From: Lelliottia sp. JS-SCA-14
Lineage (GTDB): Bacteria; Pseudomonadota; Gammaproteobacteria; Enterobacterales; Enterobacteriaceae
NCBI RefSeq assembly: GCF_035593345.1
Contig: NZ_CP141606.1
Location: forward strand, 1,488,001 to 1,552,000
Length of the DNA: 64,000 bases
Direction of reading: 5' to 3'
Position numbers and translations under genes: made by a program. Shown here one piece after another: positions 39,621 to 49,218 of this stretch. The first letter of the stretch is position 1. Every line of letters starts with the position of its first letter. The notes under the pieces are model-generated. The model was not told the DNA's origin. It worked only from the letters and a program-made list of their open reading frames with translations, and made no database searches.

Positions 39621-40415
39621 ATGAGCAGTAACTTCAGACATCAACTATTGAGTCTGTCGTTACTGGTTGGAATAGCGGCCCCCTGGGCCGCTTTTGCTCA
39701 GGCACCAATCAGTAGTGTCGGCTCCGGCTCGGTCGAAGACCGCGTCACTCAACTCGAGCGTATTTCTAATGCTCACAGTCAGCTTTTAACCCAACTCCAG
39801 CAGCAGCTCTCCGATAACCAAAACGATATTGATTCTCTCCGTGGTCAGATCCAGGAAAGTCAGTATCAGTTGAACCAGGTTGTCGAGCGTCAGAAGCAGA
39901 TCCTGTTGCAGATCGACGGCATGAGCAACGGTGGCGCAGCGGCGCAACCCGCGGCGGGCGATCAGAGTGGGGCGGCGACAGCCACTCCGGCTCCTGCAGC
40001 TGATGCGTCAGCCTCCACAGGCGCGCCTGTACAGAGCGGTGACGCGAATACTGACTACAACGCAGCGATTGCCCTGGTGCAGGATAAATCGCGTCAGGAC
40101 GATGCTATCGCGGCGTTTCAGAACTTCGTGAAAAAGTATCCTGATTCAACGTATCAGCCAAATGCGAACTATTGGCTCGGTCAGTTGAATTACAACAAGG
40201 GTAAAAAGGATGATGCGGCGTTTTATTTTGCCTCAGTGGTAAAAAACTACCCAAAATCACCTAAAGCCCCTGATGCCATGTTTAAGGTCGGCGTCATCAT
40301 GCAGGGTAAAGGCGACAGCGCGAAAGCGAAGGCCGTTTATCAGCAGGTGGTCACCAAGTACCCAGGCACCGAAGGTGCGAAACAAGCGCAAAAACGTCTT
40401 GGATCGATGGGTTGA
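39621..40415 (+). CDS. cpoB: CpoB, coordinator of PBP1B and Tol
   Basis: CpoB (YbgF) is a periplasmic protein that links the Tol system to peptidoglycan synthase PBP1B during division. It has 264 aa. A signal peptide ends near WAAFA before QAPISSVG. Residues about 35-105 form a trimeric coiled coil (VTQLERISNAHSQLLTQLQQ). After an Ala/Gly-rich linker there are tetratricopeptide repeats from DYNAAIALVQDKSRQDDAI to the C terminus. It closes the tol-pal operon 162 nt before the first tRNA. Confidence 0.96.
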   Translation: MSSNFRHQLLSLSLLVGIAAPWAAFAQAPISSVGSGSVEDRVTQLERISNAHSQLLTQLQQQLSDNQNDIDSLRGQIQESQYQLNQVVERQKQILLQIDGMSNGGAAAQPAAGDQSGAATATPAPAADASASTGAPVQSGDANTDYNAAIALVQDKSRQDDAIAAFQNFVKKYPDSTYQPNANYWLGQLNYNKGKKDDAAFYFASVVKNYPKSPKAPDAMFKVGVIMQGKGDSAKAKAVYQQVVTKYPGTEGAKQAQKRLGSMG

Positions 40416-40577
40416 GTGTCGCATGACCAGAAATCGCGTTATTTCTGGTCGTGCCGCCTGATTCGTAAGCAGTTAAGTGATCTTCGTCGAAATTTTTGTT
40501 GCGCTGAATTCTTAAATCAGTAATATATGCCGCCGTTGCCAAGGGATATCGAACAGCCCGAAAGCCGCGAAAAAAGT

Positions 40578-40653
40578 GGGTCGTTAGCTCAGTTGGTAGA
40601 GCAGTTGACTTTTAATCAATTGGTCGCAGGTTCGAATCCTGCACGACCCACCA
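40578..40653 (+). tRNA. lysT: tRNA-Lys (anticodon TTT), copy 1
   Basis: This 76-nt gene has acceptor arms GGGTCGT / ACGACCC, a D-arm AGCTCAGTTGGTAGAGC, anticodon loop ACTTTTAAT within TTGACTTTTAATCAA, and T-arm with GGTTCGAATCC. CCA is encoded. It is the first gene of the lys/val tRNA operon that lies between cpoB and nadA, as in E. coli. The symbol follows E. coli gene order. Confidence 0.96.
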
Positions 40654-40683
40654 ATTAACAAAGCAGTAAGATGGTAGACGTGA

Positions 40684-40751
40684 AGGATAACGTTGCTTCA
40701 GCAACGGCCCGAAGGGCGAGGCGAAGCCGAGTCATCCTGCACGACCCACCA
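40684..40751 (+). other. tRNA-Lys 3'-end duplicate joined to a three-hairpin insert
   Basis: Bases 40734-40751 (ATCCTGCACGACCCACCA) repeat the last 18 nt of the tRNA-Lys genes exactly. There is no 5' half. In its place stand three hairpins: CGTTGC-TTCA-GCAACG, GCCC-GAA-GGGC and GGC-GAA-GCC. AGGAT before and ATCCT after them can close the set into a branched fold. It lies in the tRNA transcript between the first Lys and the Val genes. It may be a scar or a structured spacer for RNA processing. Confidence 0.6.
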
Positions 40752-40787
40752 CTTAAGATTTTCCTGTAGTACCCGGTAGTATGCGTT

Positions 40788-40863
40788 GGGTGATTAGCTC
40801 AGTTGGTAGAGCACCTCCTTTACACGGAGGGGGTCGGCGGTTCGAGCCCGTCATCACCCACCA
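40788..40863 (+). tRNA. valT: tRNA-Val (anticodon TAC)
   Basis: A 76-nt gene with acceptor arms GGGTGAT / ATCACCC, anticodon stem CTCCTTTACACGGAG with anticodon TAC, T-arm GGTTCGAGCCC and encoded CCA. It lies four bases before the next tRNA-Lys gene. Confidence 0.96.
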
Positions 40864-40866
40864 TTC

Positions 40867-40942
40867 GGGGCGTTAGCTCAGTTGGTAGAGCAGTTGACTT
40901 TTAATCAATTGGTCGCAGGTTCGAATCCTGCACGCCCCACCA
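40867..40942 (+). tRNA. lysW: tRNA-Lys (anticodon TTT), copy 2 with altered acceptor stem
   Basis: A 76-nt gene, identical to the other Lys copies except that the fourth acceptor pair is G-C (GGGGCGT / ACGCCCC) in place of U-A. Both sides changed together, so pairing is kept. CCA is encoded. The symbol follows the E. coli order. Confidence 0.95.
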
Positions 40943-40971
40943 ATACTACAGAATTCAGGCAGCATCCGAGC

Positions 40972-41047
40972 GGGTCGTTAGCTCAGTTGGTAGAGCAGTT
41001 GACTTTTAATCAATTGGTCGCAGGTTCGAATCCTGCACGACCCACCA
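40972..41047 (+). tRNA. tRNA-Lys (anticodon TTT), copy 3
   Basis: A 76-nt gene identical to copy 1 (GGGTCGT / ACGACCC acceptor, TTT anticodon, encoded CCA). A spacer of 29 nt separates it from copy 2 and another 29 nt from copy 4. Confidence 0.96.
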
Positions 41048-41076
41048 GCCTGAATACAATTTGCCCGTCCCGAAAG

Positions 41077-41152
41077 GGGTCGTTAGCTCAGTTGGTAGAG
41101 CAGTTGACTTTTAATCAATTGGTCGCAGGTTCGAATCCTGCACGACCCACCA
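41077..41152 (+). tRNA. tRNA-Lys (anticodon TTT), copy 4
   Basis: A 76-nt gene identical to copies 1 and 3. It is the last of the operon and is followed by a strong terminator 37 nt downstream. Confidence 0.96.
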
Positions 41153-41188
41153 ATTTTAGCATTGTGACTTGATGTTAAATCTCAGTGT

Positions 41189-41215
41189 AAAAAGGCGCCC
41201 TAAAGGCGCCTTTTT
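41189..41215 (+). terminator. Rho-independent terminator of the tRNA operon
   Basis: AAAGGCGCC-CTAAA-GGCGCCTTTTT forms a 6-bp GC stem extended by A-T pairs and a T-run. Confidence 0.92.
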
Positions 41216-41257
41216 GCTATCCAAATATTGTGACTTTTTCCGCCCAACGCGCTATCT

Positions 41258-41275
41258 TGTTTAGTATACAAAACA
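41258..41275. promoter_or_regulatory. NadR operator upstream of nadA
   Basis: TGTTTA-GTATAC-AAAACA fits the NadR box TGTTTA-N6-TAAACA with one mismatch. NadR represses nadA-pnuC when NAD is plentiful. It lies 73 bp before the nadA start. Confidence 0.8.
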
Positions 41276-41347
41276 CAATTGTCGTATCTTTCGTTCAGAA
41301 CGCAAAAGAGAGACATTATTGTTAAGCCAGTAAAACGAGAAGCTATG

Positions 41348-42391
41348 ATGAGCGTGATGTTTGATCCTGAAGCCGCAATCTATCCTTTCCCGCCTAAGCC
41401 CGTGCCATTAGATCTGGACGAAAAACAGTTCTACCGTGAAAAAATCAAGCGCCTGTTGAAGGAGCGAGATGCGGTGATGGTCGCGCATTACTACACCGAT
41501 CCTGAAATCCAGCAGCTGGCGGAAGAGACGGGCGGTTGTATCTCGGACTCCCTGGAGATGGCCCGCTTCGGGGCGAAGCATCCTGCCTCGACGCTGCTCG
41601 TCGCGGGCGTACGCTTCATGGGCGAGACGGCCAAAATCCTCAGCCCGGAAAAAACCATTCTAATGCCTACGCTCAATGCGGAATGCTCTCTGGATTTAGG
41701 CTGTCCGATCGACGAATTCAGCGCGTTTTGCGATGCCCATCCAGACCGCACGGTTGTGGTGTATGCCAACACCTCCGCCGCGGTCAAAGCGCGTGCGGAC
41801 TGGGTGGTCACCTCCAGTATCGCCGTCGAACTCATTGAGCATCTGGATAGCCTCGGACAGAAAATTATCTGGGCACCGGATAAACACCTCGGCAACTACG
41901 TGCAGAAGCAAACCGGCGCGGATGTCTTGTGCTGGCAGGGCGCGTGCATCGTGCACGACGAATTCAAAACCCAGGCGCTGGCGCGCATGAAGGCCTTATA
42001 CCCTGACGCTGCCATTCTGGTACATCCGGAATCACCCCAGTCGGTGGTGGACATGGCCGATGCCGTCGGCTCCACCAGCCAGCTCATCAATGCCGCGAAA
42101 ACGCTGCCGAATCAGAAGCTGATTGTCGCCACCGACCGTGGCATCTTCTACAAAATGCAGCAGGCGGTGCCGGACAAAGAGTTGTTCGAAGCACCGACCG
42201 CCGGGGAAGGCGCGACGTGCCGCAGCTGCGCCCACTGTCCGTGGATGGCGATGAATGGCCTCAAGGCGATTGCTGAGGGGCTGGAGACAGGCGGAGCGGC
42301 CCATGAGATCCACGTCGACGCTGCGTTGCGTGAGGGCGCGTTAATTCCGCTTAACCGCATGCTCGATTTTGCGGCTACACTACGCTCCTGA
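41348..42391 (+). CDS. nadA: Quinolinate synthase
   Basis: NadA condenses iminoaspartate with dihydroxyacetone phosphate to quinolinate in NAD synthesis, using a 4Fe-4S cluster. The 347 aa equal E. coli. The three cluster cysteines lie in the blocks [20 protein letters not shown] and [13 protein letters not shown]. Start: ATG at 41348 gives [10 protein letters not shown] like E. coli; an ATG one codon earlier and a longer frame to 41279, near the operator, were rejected. pnuC follows after 37 nt. Confidence 0.97.
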   Translation: MSVMFDPEAAIYPFPPKPVPLDLDEKQFYREKIKRLLKERDAVMVAHYYTDPEIQQLAEETGGCISDSLEMARFGAKHPASTLLVAGVRFMGETAKILSPEKTILMPTLNAECSLDLGCPIDEFSAFCDAHPDRTVVVYANTSAAVKARADWVVTSSIAVELIEHLDSLGQKIIWAPDKHLGNYVQKQTGADVLCWQGACIVHDEFKTQALARMKALYPDAAILVHPESPQSVVDMADAVGSTSQLINAAKTLPNQKLIVATDRGIFYKMQQAVPDKELFEAPTAGEGATCRSCAHCPWMAMNGLKAIAEGLETGGAAHEIHVDAALREGALIPLNRMLDFAATLRS

Positions 42392-42428
42392 GATGAGATA
42401 ACGCGTATCACTACGCTCTGGGGAAAAG

Positions 42429-43148
42429 ATGGATTTTTTTAGCACGCAGAACATCCTGGTTCACATACCGATCGGGGCGGGCGGCTACGACCTGTCATGG
42501 ATTGAAGCTATCGGCACGCTGGCTGGACTGCTCTGCATCTGGCTGGCGAGTCTGGAGAAGATCAGTAACTACGTGTTTGGCCTGATTAACGTCACGCTGT
42601 TCGCGATTATTTTCTTCCAGATCCAGCTCTACGCCAGCCTGTTGCTGCAGCTGTTTTTCTTCGCCGCGAACATCTACGGCTGGTACGCCTGGTCGAGGCA
42701 AAACAGTGCGCAGGAAGCGGAGCTCCAAATCCGCTGGCTGCCGTTACCGAAAGCCATCGCCTGGCTCGCCGCCTGCGTGGTCGCCATCGGCCTGATGACG
42801 GTCTACATCAATCCGGTGTTTGGTTTCCTGACCCGCGTCGCGGTGTCAGTGATGTCGAGCCTCGGCCTGAACGTCACGATGCCCGAGCTTCAGCCCGATG
42901 CTTTCCCGTTCTGGGATTCCTGCATGATGGTGCTGTCGATCGCAGCGATGATCCTGATGACGCGCAAGTACGTCGAGAACTGGCTGCTGTGGGTCATCAT
43001 CAACGTGATTAGCGTGGTTATCTTCGCGCTGCAGGGCGTTTACGCCATGTCACTCGAATACCTGCTGCTCACCTTTATTGCCCTGAACGGCAGCCGGATG
43101 TGGATTAACAGCGCGCGTCAGCGTGGCTCCCACGCGCTGTCCAGTTAA
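42429..43148 (+). CDS. pnuC: Nicotinamide riboside transporter PnuC
   Basis: PnuC imports nicotinamide riboside by facilitated diffusion across the inner membrane. Its 239 aa match E. coli. About seven hydrophobic spans are visible, with the family stretch [17 protein letters not shown] and the later [20 protein letters not shown]. It is co-transcribed with nadA under NadR. Its stop overlaps the zitB stop by 4 nt on the other strand. Confidence 0.96.
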   Translation: MDFFSTQNILVHIPIGAGGYDLSWIEAIGTLAGLLCIWLASLEKISNYVFGLINVTLFAIIFFQIQLYASLLLQLFFFAANIYGWYAWSRQNSAQEAELQIRWLPLPKAIAWLAACVVAIGLMTVYINPVFGFLTRVAVSVMSSLGLNVTMPELQPDAFPFWDSCMMVLSIAAMILMTRKYVENWLLWVIINVISVVIFALQGVYAMSLEYLLLTFIALNGSRMWINSARQRGSHALSS

Positions 43149-44083
43149 TGGTGGTGATGGTGTGAATGGTCGGGCTGCGTCTCGTTGAGATGGCAGTCCG
43201 GCCCGCTACAGGCCTGATACTCCATCTGGATCGTGACGTGCGAAATCTCGTACTGATGCTCCAGGAAGTGCTGGATACGTCCCAGCAACGCGTCGTGATC
43301 GTGCGGAGGGACAACCTGCACATGCAGGGTCATCACCGGTTTCTCACCGACCAGCCAGACATGAACATGGTGCACGTCGCGCACTTCCGGAATATCCCGG
43401 CACATCTTGCGTTTCAGGGCCGGAATATCCAGCGACACGGGCGCACCCTCCAGCAGCTCGTTCACGCTCTCCCGTAACAATCCCCACGCGCTGCGCAGCA
43501 CCAGGCACGAGACCAGCACCGACAGAATCGGGTCGATCGGTGTCCAGCCGGTAGAGATGATCACCAGCGCTGCCACGATAGCCCCCACTGAACCCAGCAG
43601 ATCGCCCAGCACATGCAGAGCTGCTGCGCGGACGTTGAGGTTTTTCTCCGAGCTGCCGCGATGCAAAATCCAGAATGCAAGGATGTTGGCCAGCAGCCCG
43701 GCCACCGCAATCACCATCATTGTCATCCCAGCAACCGGCTGCGGATCGCGGAAACGCTGGATGGCTTCCCAGACAATCAAAATCGTAATCACCACCAGGG
43801 CGATCGCGTTGACGAAAGCGGCGAGGGTGGTGAGACGCAGCCAGCCAAAGGTATGGCGCGCGTTAGGTGGGCGACGGGAAAACTGTACCGCGATCAGCGC
43901 AAACAGGAGCGCGGCGGCGTCAGTGAGCATATGCCCCGCATCCGCCAGCAATGCCAGCGAGCCGGAAACCAGTCCGCCAATAACCTCGATAACCATAAAC
44001 GTGGCGGTGACGCCGAAAGCCAGCATCAAACGTTTAGCGTTTTCGTCCCCTGAAGCCTGCGAATGAGAATGCGTGTGCGCCAT
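43145..44083 (-). CDS. zitB: ZitB, zinc efflux transporter (cation diffusion facilitator)
   Basis: ZitB exports Zn2+ in exchange for protons across the inner membrane. It has 312 aa, close to E. coli's 313. Six spans are seen. Metal-site residues lie in [16 protein letters not shown] and in [13 protein letters not shown]. The C-terminal cytosolic domain ends in a histidine-rich tail (PDHSHHHHH), and the N terminus also has HTHSHSQ. It is convergent with pnuC. Confidence 0.95.
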   Translation of the reverse strand: MAHTHSHSQASGDENAKRLMLAFGVTATFMVIEVIGGLVSGSLALLADAGHMLTDAAALLFALIAVQFSRRPPNARHTFGWLRLTTLAAFVNAIALVVITILIVWEAIQRFRDPQPVAGMTMMVIAVAGLLANILAFWILHRGSSEKNLNVRAAALHVLGDLLGSVGAIVAALVIISTGWTPIDPILSVLVSCLVLRSAWGLLRESVNELLEGAPVSLDIPALKRKMCRDIPEVRDVHHVHVWLVGEKPVMTLHVQVVPPHDHDALLGRIQHFLEHQYEISHVTIQMEYQACSGPDCHLNETQPDHSHHHHH

Positions 44084-44136
44084 GAACTCTGTCCTGATGA
44101 GTAATCATACTAAGTGTAGATTTTTTAGTATTTTGC

Positions 44137-44169
44137 ACAAAAAAGAAAGGAGAGCTTTCGCTCTCCTTC
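44137..44169 (-). terminator. Rho-independent terminator after ybgS
   Basis: On the minus strand AAGGAGAGC-GAAA-GCTCTCCTT is a 9-bp stem followed by TCTTTTTTGTGC. It lies 22 nt after the ybgS stop. Confidence 0.88.
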
Positions 44170-44190
44170 ATTTATCCGATCGGGCTCGAA

Positions 44191-44589
44191 TTACTGGGTC
44201 GTGCCGTCGGTTTTGGTATTGACGTCGTTATTCATACCGTCACCGGTTTCAACTTTCTTGTTGATATCCGGGCATTTCCCGTCTTTACACATCGAGTTTT
44301 TGTGGATCTCATCCTTTGTCATACCGTCATGATTCATGGTACCGGAATCCGTCCCGTTCGGGTGCAGCATGGTTCCGCCGCTGGTCCCGCTGCCGGTATT
44401 GATGTTGCTGTTATCCACATTATTCGGAGCGACGTTCTGTTTCGCATCCGGTGCTACCTGGCCTGCCGCCGCGGCGGCGTTAGCCTGGCCGTTATTGTCG
44501 GAACTCGCTGAGTCCGCGGCCAGCGCGGCCCCGCTTGCCATGGTGAGGGTTGCGGTCAGGAAAAGGGTTGCCAGTTTAGTCATTTTCAT
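44191..44589 (-). CDS. ybgS: YbgS, secreted small protein of unknown function
   Basis: This 132-aa protein matches E. coli YbgS (126 aa), a homeobox-named but uncharacterised protein. A signal peptide ([20 protein letters not shown], cleaved near ALAADS) sends it to the periplasm. The mature part is rich in Asn, Asp and Gly, with the conserved end [20 protein letters not shown] and [16 protein letters not shown] at 44589 is preceded by AGGAG with 7-nt spacing; an ATG one codon earlier is too close. It is divergent from aroG. Confidence 0.9.
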   Translation of the reverse strand: MKMTKLATLFLTATLTMASGAALAADSASSDNNGQANAAAAAGQVAPDAKQNVAPNNVDNSNINTGSGTSGGTMLHPNGTDSGTMNHDGMTKDEIHKNSMCKDGKCPDINKKVETGDGMNNDVNTKTDGTTQ

Positions 44590-44818
44590 CATGCTGCTCC
44601 TGTTCTGGTCGTTATATGCTGGATAACTTCTTCCAACAGTGCATGCGCGAAAGTATTCGCTCAGTGGTCAAAGATTCCAGAATCCGAACTTATGTCAGGA
44701 TGGAATCACGTTTAAATGCACAAACAGAGTGGTTACATTTAAAAAGTTTAGGGCAGATCTCGTTATTCGCTACTTTGTCGCGTTTTTTAGCCTAATTCCA
44801 GGAATTATCCGTGCGAAG

Positions 44819-44836
44819 TGTAAAAGCCCGTTTACA
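44819..44836. promoter_or_regulatory. TyrR box upstream of aroG
   Basis: TGTAAA-AGCCCG-TTTACA is a perfect strong TyrR box, with the palindrome extended to AAGTG/CACTT outside. TyrR with phenylalanine or tryptophan represses aroG in E. coli. It lies 70 bp before the start codon. In the rest of the 44590-44906 gap no gene is supported. Confidence 0.9.
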
Positions 44837-44906
44837 CTTCCAGGCTGACAAGTTAGATTGAAAGGATTGCATTCCTTACTAAAAATATGTCAGAGCCGGA
44901 ACGAAG

Positions 44907-45959
44907 ATGAATTATCAGAACGACGATTTACGTATCAAAGAGATCAATGAGTTATTACCTCCTGTAGCGCTCCTTGAAAAATTCCCCGCCACTGAAAACG
45001 CCGCCAACACGGTTTCTCATGCCCGCAAAGCGATCCACAAGATCCTGAAAGGCAACGACGATCGTCTGCTGGTGGTGATTGGCCCTTGCTCCATTCACGA
45101 TCCTGCTGCGGCGAAAGAGTACGCGGCGCGCCTGCTGACTCTGCGCGAAGAGCTGCAGGGCGAGCTGGAGATTGTGATGCGCGTCTATTTCGAAAAACCG
45201 CGCACCACCGTGGGCTGGAAAGGGCTGATTAACGATCCGCATATGGATAACAGCTTCCAGATCAATGACGGTCTGCGGATCGCGCGCAAGCTGCTGCTGG
45301 AAATTAACGACAGCGGTTTACCGGCGGCGGGCGAGTTTCTCGATATGATCACCCCGCAGTACCTGGCCGATCTGATGAGCTGGGGCGCGATTGGCGCACG
45401 TACTACGGAATCTCAGGTTCACCGCGAGCTGGCGTCGGGCCTCTCTTGTCCGGTCGGGTTCAAAAACGGGACCGACGGCACCATGAAAGTGGCGATCGAT
45501 GCGATCAACGCTGCCGGTGCGCCGCACTGTTTCCTGTCCGTCACCAAGTGGGGCCACTCGGCCATCGTCAACACCAGCGGAAACGGCGACTGCCATATCA
45601 TCCTTCGTGGCGGCAAAGAGCCGAACTACAGTGCAAAACACGTCGCAGAAGTGAAATCGGGCCTCGAAAAAGCGGGTCTGTCACCGAACGTGATGATCGA
45701 TTTCAGCCATGCCAACTCCAGCAAGCAGTTCAAAAAGCAGATGGAAGTGGGCGCGGACGTGTGTCAGCAGCTGGCAAACGGCGAAAAAGCGGTGATCGGC
45801 GTGATGATTGAAAGCCATCTGGTGGAAGGTAACCAGAGTCTGGAGAGCGGCGAGCCGCTGGTCTACGGTAAGAGCGTCACCGATGCCTGCATCGGCTGGG
45901 AAGATACCGACGCGATCCTGCGTCAGCTGGCGAAGGCGGTGAAAGCGCGTCGCGCCTGA
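44907..45959 (+). CDS. aroG: 3-deoxy-7-phosphoheptulonate synthase, Phe-sensitive
   Basis: AroG condenses phosphoenolpyruvate and erythrose 4-phosphate in the first step of aromatic amino acid synthesis. The 350 aa equal E. coli AroG. It begins MNYQNDDLRIKEINELLPP, the N-terminal part that helps feedback inhibition. The metal-binding cysteine lies in VVIGPCSIHDPAAA, and the substrate loop in KPRTTVGWKGLINDPHMD. The isozyme call rests on this N terminus, the length and the neighbours ybgS and gpmA. Confidence 0.97.
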   Translation: MNYQNDDLRIKEINELLPPVALLEKFPATENAANTVSHARKAIHKILKGNDDRLLVVIGPCSIHDPAAAKEYAARLLTLREELQGELEIVMRVYFEKPRTTVGWKGLINDPHMDNSFQINDGLRIARKLLLEINDSGLPAAGEFLDMITPQYLADLMSWGAIGARTTESQVHRELASGLSCPVGFKNGTDGTMKVAIDAINAAGAPHCFLSVTKWGHSAIVNTSGNGDCHIILRGGKEPNYSAKHVAEVKSGLEKAGLSPNVMIDFSHANSSKQFKKQMEVGADVCQQLANGEKAVIGVMIESHLVEGNQSLESGEPLVYGKSVTDACIGWEDTDAILRQLAKAVKARRA

Positions 45960-45974
45960 CCTTTTCCGACCCAA

Positions 45975-46007
45975 TAAAAAAGCGTGGAAGGCTCCACGCT
46001 TTTTTTA
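45975..46007. terminator. Bidirectional terminator between aroG and gpmA
   Basis: AGCGTGGA-AGGC-TCCACGCT is an 8-bp perfect stem with A6 on the left and T7 on the right, so it can end both convergent transcripts. Confidence 0.93.
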
Positions 46008-46021
46008 TGTCTGGCGAAAAA

Positions 46022-46774
46022 TTACTTCGCTTTACCCTGGTTCGCTACCGCGGCCGCTTTCGCTGCGATTTCGTCAGCGTTACCCAGATAGTAACGTTTG
46101 ATTGGGTTGAAGTTTTCGTCGAACTCATACACCAGCGGTACGCCGGTTGGGATGTTCAGTTCAAGGATTTCGTCTTCGCCCATCTTATCCAGGTATTTCA
46201 CCAGCGCACGCAGGGAGTTACCGTGAGCCGCAACGATCACGCGCTCACCGCTTTTGATGCGTGGCAGAATGGTGTCGTTCCAGTAAGGCACAACGCGATC
46301 GATGGTCAGCGCCAGGCTTTCAGTCTGTGGCAGCTCAGCATCAGTCAGTTTCGCGTAACGCGGGTCGTGGCCCGGGTAGCGCTCATCATCTTTGGTCAGC
46401 TCTGGTGGAGTCACCGCAAAACCACGACGCCACTGCTTAACCTGCTCGTCACCGTATTTTTCAGCGGTTTCGGCTTTGTTCAGACCCTGCAGCGCACCGT
46501 AGTGACGCTCGTTCAGTTTCCAGGATTTCTCAACCGGCAGCCAGGCCTGGTCCAGTTCATCCAGCACGTTCCACAGAGTGTGGATGGCACGTTTCAGCAC
46601 AGAGGTATAAGCAAAATCGAAGCTGAAGCCTTCATCTTTCAGCAGTTTACCTGCCGCTTTAGCTTCGCTCACGCCTTTCTCAGACAGATCAACATCATAC
46701 CAACCGGTGAAGCGGTTTTCGTTGTTCCACTGGCTTTCGCCATGGCGCACCAGAACCAGCTTAGTTACAGCCAT
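46022..46774 (-). CDS. gpmA: 2,3-bisphosphoglycerate-dependent phosphoglycerate mutase
   Basis: GpmA interconverts 3- and 2-phosphoglycerate in glycolysis through a phosphohistidine. The 250 aa equal E. coli. The catalytic His lies in [20 protein letters not shown]; the second His is in [14 protein letters not shown] and the acid in [12 protein letters not shown] at 46774 (MAVTKLV) has GGAGTGC upstream; longer frames add only non-family residues. It is likely under Fur, since a Fur-like box lies just upstream. Confidence 0.97.
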   Translation of the reverse strand: MAVTKLVLVRHGESQWNNENRFTGWYDVDLSEKGVSEAKAAGKLLKDEGFSFDFAYTSVLKRAIHTLWNVLDELDQAWLPVEKSWKLNERHYGALQGLNKAETAEKYGDEQVKQWRRGFAVTPPELTKDDERYPGHDPRYAKLTDAELPQTESLALTIDRVVPYWNDTILPRIKSGERVIVAAHGNSLRALVKYLDKMGEDEILELNIPTGVPLVYEFDENFNPIKRYYLGNADEIAAKAAAVANQGKAK

Positions 46775-46799
46775 ATTGCACTCCTTAAGCATTTTGAAT

Positions 46800-46818
46800 G
46801 ATAACAATTCTCATTATA
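46800..46818. promoter_or_regulatory. Fur box upstream of gpmA
   Basis: GATAACAATTCTCATTATA matches 14 of 19 positions of the Fur consensus GATAATGATAATCATTATC. It is 26 bp from the gpmA start codon. Iron control of gpmA has been reported in E. coli. Confidence 0.65.
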
Positions 46819-46945
46819 TTGCCGTGATCGCTCAGGCGGCAACGCTTAACCCTAACCATAGCGAAAATAGTGTCTCAGTGTAAGATGCTTGTGAATTGCG
46901 GGTTATGATTTTGTCTGCGATCGGCGCTATTTTCAGCGATGCGGA

Positions 46946-46972
46946 CAAAAAAAAGCCCTCAGGACGAGGGCC
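46946..46972 (-). terminator. Terminator of the gal operon
   Basis: On the minus strand GCCCTC-GTCCT-GAGGGC is followed by a run of eight T. It lies about 60 nt after the galM stop. Confidence 0.85.
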
Positions 46973-46996
46973 GTGATGTAGTTTTCCGGAGGATCC

Positions 46997-47026
46997 GTAG
47001 GTCGGGTAAGCGAAGCGCCACCCGAC
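46997..47026. repeat. Single REP element after galM
   Basis: GTAGGTCGGGTAAGCGAAGC with the closing CGCCACCCGAC forms one REP stem-loop between the galM stop and the operon terminator. Confidence 0.8.
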
Positions 47027-47032
47027 ATGGTG

Positions 47033-48073
47033 TCAGCGCGCAGTAAACTGATATTCCGTCACGCTCACATACTCCTGCCCCGGACGCAGCACGCAGTCCG
47101 GCTGTGGCCACTCGGCATGGTTCGGACTGTCCGGCAGAAACTCGCTTTCCAGCGCCATTCCCTGCCAGTCGCTGTAATCACCTTCCTCGCGAGCAGGCGT
47201 ACCGCCGAGGTAATTCCCGGAGTAGAACTGCAGCGCAGGCGCGGTGGTGTATACCGTCATCTGCAGCTTTTCATCGGCGGACCATACCTGCGCGGCGGGC
47301 TGAGCCACATCGCCTTTGGCCTGCAGCAGAAACGCGTGATCGTAGCCTTTCACCCTGCGCTGATGATCGTCGCTGAGGAAATCCTGGGCGACGGTTTTCG
47401 CACTGCGGAAGTCAAAGCTGGTACCCGCCACGGCCTTCAGCCCTTCAAACGGAATACCCATCTCATCGACCGGCAGATAGGCGTCGGCGAGGATTTGCAG
47501 CTTATGGTTGCGCACGTCCGACTGATCGCCGTCGAGGTTGAAGTAGGCGTGGTTGGTCATATTGACCGGGCACGGCTGGTCGACCGTCGCACGATATTCG
47601 ATGCTGATACGGTTATCGTCCGTCAGACGGAAGAGGGCGGTCGCGGACAGATTGCCAGGGAAGCCCTGATCGCCGTCGGCGGATTCCAGCGCGAACAACA
47701 CTTCGCAGTCGTTCTGCTGCACGATGCGCCAGCGACGCTTGTCGAACCCGTCCGGGCCGCCATGCAGCTGGTTTTCGCCCTGGCTTGGGGCAAGGGCATA
47801 CTCTTTGCCATCAAGCGTAAAGCGGCTTTTGGCGATACGGTTCGCATAGCGCCCGACGGAGGCGCCAAGATAAGCCGCCTGATTAACATACTGCTCTGGC
47901 GATGCGCAGCCGAGCAGGGTTTCGCGCACGCTGCCGTCCGGCATTGGCACGCGGGCGGAAAGCAGCGTTGCGCCCCAGTCCATCAGCGTGACCACCATGC
48001 CCGCGCTGTTGCGCAGGGTCAGCAGGCGATACGACAGACCATCAGGGGCGAGGGTTGGCGTTTCGTTTAGCAC
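47033..48073 (-). CDS. galM: Galactose-1-epimerase (mutarotase)
   Basis: GalM converts beta- to alpha-D-galactose so that GalK can use it. It has 346 aa, as in E. coli. The catalytic His is in [16 protein letters not shown] and the acidic residue in [16 protein letters not shown]. It begins [20 protein letters not shown]. Its start overlaps the galK stop by 7 nt, so it is the last gene of galETKM. Confidence 0.97.
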   Translation of the reverse strand: MLNETPTLAPDGLSYRLLTLRNSAGMVVTLMDWGATLLSARVPMPDGSVRETLLGCASPEQYVNQAAYLGASVGRYANRIAKSRFTLDGKEYALAPSQGENQLHGGPDGFDKRRWRIVQQNDCEVLFALESADGDQGFPGNLSATALFRLTDDNRISIEYRATVDQPCPVNMTNHAYFNLDGDQSDVRNHKLQILADAYLPVDEMGIPFEGLKAVAGTSFDFRSAKTVAQDFLSDDHQRRVKGYDHAFLLQAKGDVAQPAAQVWSADEKLQMTVYTTAPALQFYSGNYLGGTPAREEGDYSDWQGMALESEFLPDSPNHAEWPQPDCVLRPGQEYVSVTEYQFTAR

Positions 48074-49215
48074 TGTCCGGCTCCTTGGGTTGCTTTGCAG
48101 ACGTAGAAGGTTTCTTTGATGCCCGTTTTAGCTTCGTACTCTTTGGCAACGGCATCCTGAACGGCGGGGACCAGCTCTTCCGGGATCAGCGCCACGATGC
48201 AACCGCCGAAGCCGCCGCCGGTCATGCGCACGCCGCCTTTCTCACCGATGGTCGCTTTGACGATTTCCACCAGGGTATCGATCTGCGGCACGGTGATCTC
48301 GAAATCATCGCGCATGGAGGCGTGGGACTCTGCCATCAGCTCGCCCATGCGTTTCAGGTCGCCTTTCTCCAGCGCAGAGGTCGCTTCTACGGTGCGGGCG
48401 TTTTCGGTCAGAACATGACGGACGCGTTTCGCGACAATCGGGTCCAGCTCGTGCGCCACTTTATTGAATTCATTCAGGGTGACGTCGCGCAGCTTAGGCT
48501 GCTGGAAGAAGCGCGCACCGGTTTCGCACTGTTCGCGGCGGGTGTTGTACTCGCTGCCGACCAGGGTGCGTTTGAAATTACTGTTGATAATGACCACCGC
48601 CGCGCCTTTCGGCAGGGAAACGGCTTTGGTGCCGAGCGTGCGGCAATCGATCAGCAGGGCGTGCTCTTTTTTACCAAGCGCAGAAATCAGCTGATCCATA
48701 ATCCCGCAGTTACAGCCGACGAACTGGTTTTCCGCTTCCTGGCCGTTCAGCGCGATTTGCGCGCCGTCCAGCGGCAGATGATAAAGCTGCTGGAACACGG
48801 TGCCGACCGCCACTTCCAGCGAGGCGGAAGAGCTCAGGCCCGCGCCCTGCGGAACGTTGCCGGTGATCACCAGATCCGCGCCGCCGAAGTTTTTGTTGCG
48901 CTTCTGCAGATGTTTGACCACCCCGCGCACATAGTTCGACCATTGCTGAGTGTCGTGGGCGACAATCGGCGCATCGAGGGAAAACTCGTCGATCTGATTA
49001 TCGTAATCGGCGGCGATCACGCGCACCATACGGTCGTCGCGTTTGGCGCAGCTGATCACGGTCTGGTAGTCGATAGCGCAAGGCAGGACGAAACCGTCGT
49101 TGTAATCGGTGTGCTCACCAATCAGATTGACGCGGCCTGGAGCCTGAATCGCGTGGGTGGCAGGGTAGCCGAATTTTTCAGCAAACAGGGATTGTGTTTT
49201 ATCTTTCAGATTCAT
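48067..49215 (-). CDS. galK: Galactokinase
   Basis: GalK phosphorylates alpha-D-galactose at C1, the first Leloir step. It has 382 aa, as in E. coli. GHMP-kinase motifs are [33 protein letters not shown] (phosphate loop) and [14 protein letters not shown] near the C terminus. It is separated from galT by only 3 nt. Confidence 0.98.
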   Translation of the reverse strand: MNLKDKTQSLFAEKFGYPATHAIQAPGRVNLIGEHTDYNDGFVLPCAIDYQTVISCAKRDDRMVRVIAADYDNQIDEFSLDAPIVAHDTQQWSNYVRGVVKHLQKRNKNFGGADLVITGNVPQGAGLSSSASLEVAVGTVFQQLYHLPLDGAQIALNGQEAENQFVGCNCGIMDQLISALGKKEHALLIDCRTLGTKAVSLPKGAAVVIINSNFKRTLVGSEYNTRREQCETGARFFQQPKLRDVTLNEFNKVAHELDPIVAKRVRHVLTENARTVEATSALEKGDLKRMGELMAESHASMRDDFEITVPQIDTLVEIVKATIGEKGGVRMTGGGFGGCIVALIPEELVPAVQDAVAKEYEAKTGIKETFYVCKATQGAGQC

Positions 49216-49218
49216 TTA

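Noticed and set aside
40578..41152. Regular repeats that could suggest a CRISPR array
   Set aside because: The repeats are complete tRNA genes with cloverleaf pairing and encoded CCA; spacers are not of equal length.
44639..44848. 69-codon frame between ybgS and aroG
   Set aside because: It overlaps the TyrR box and aroG promoter region, lacks a ribosome-binding site and matches nothing known to me.
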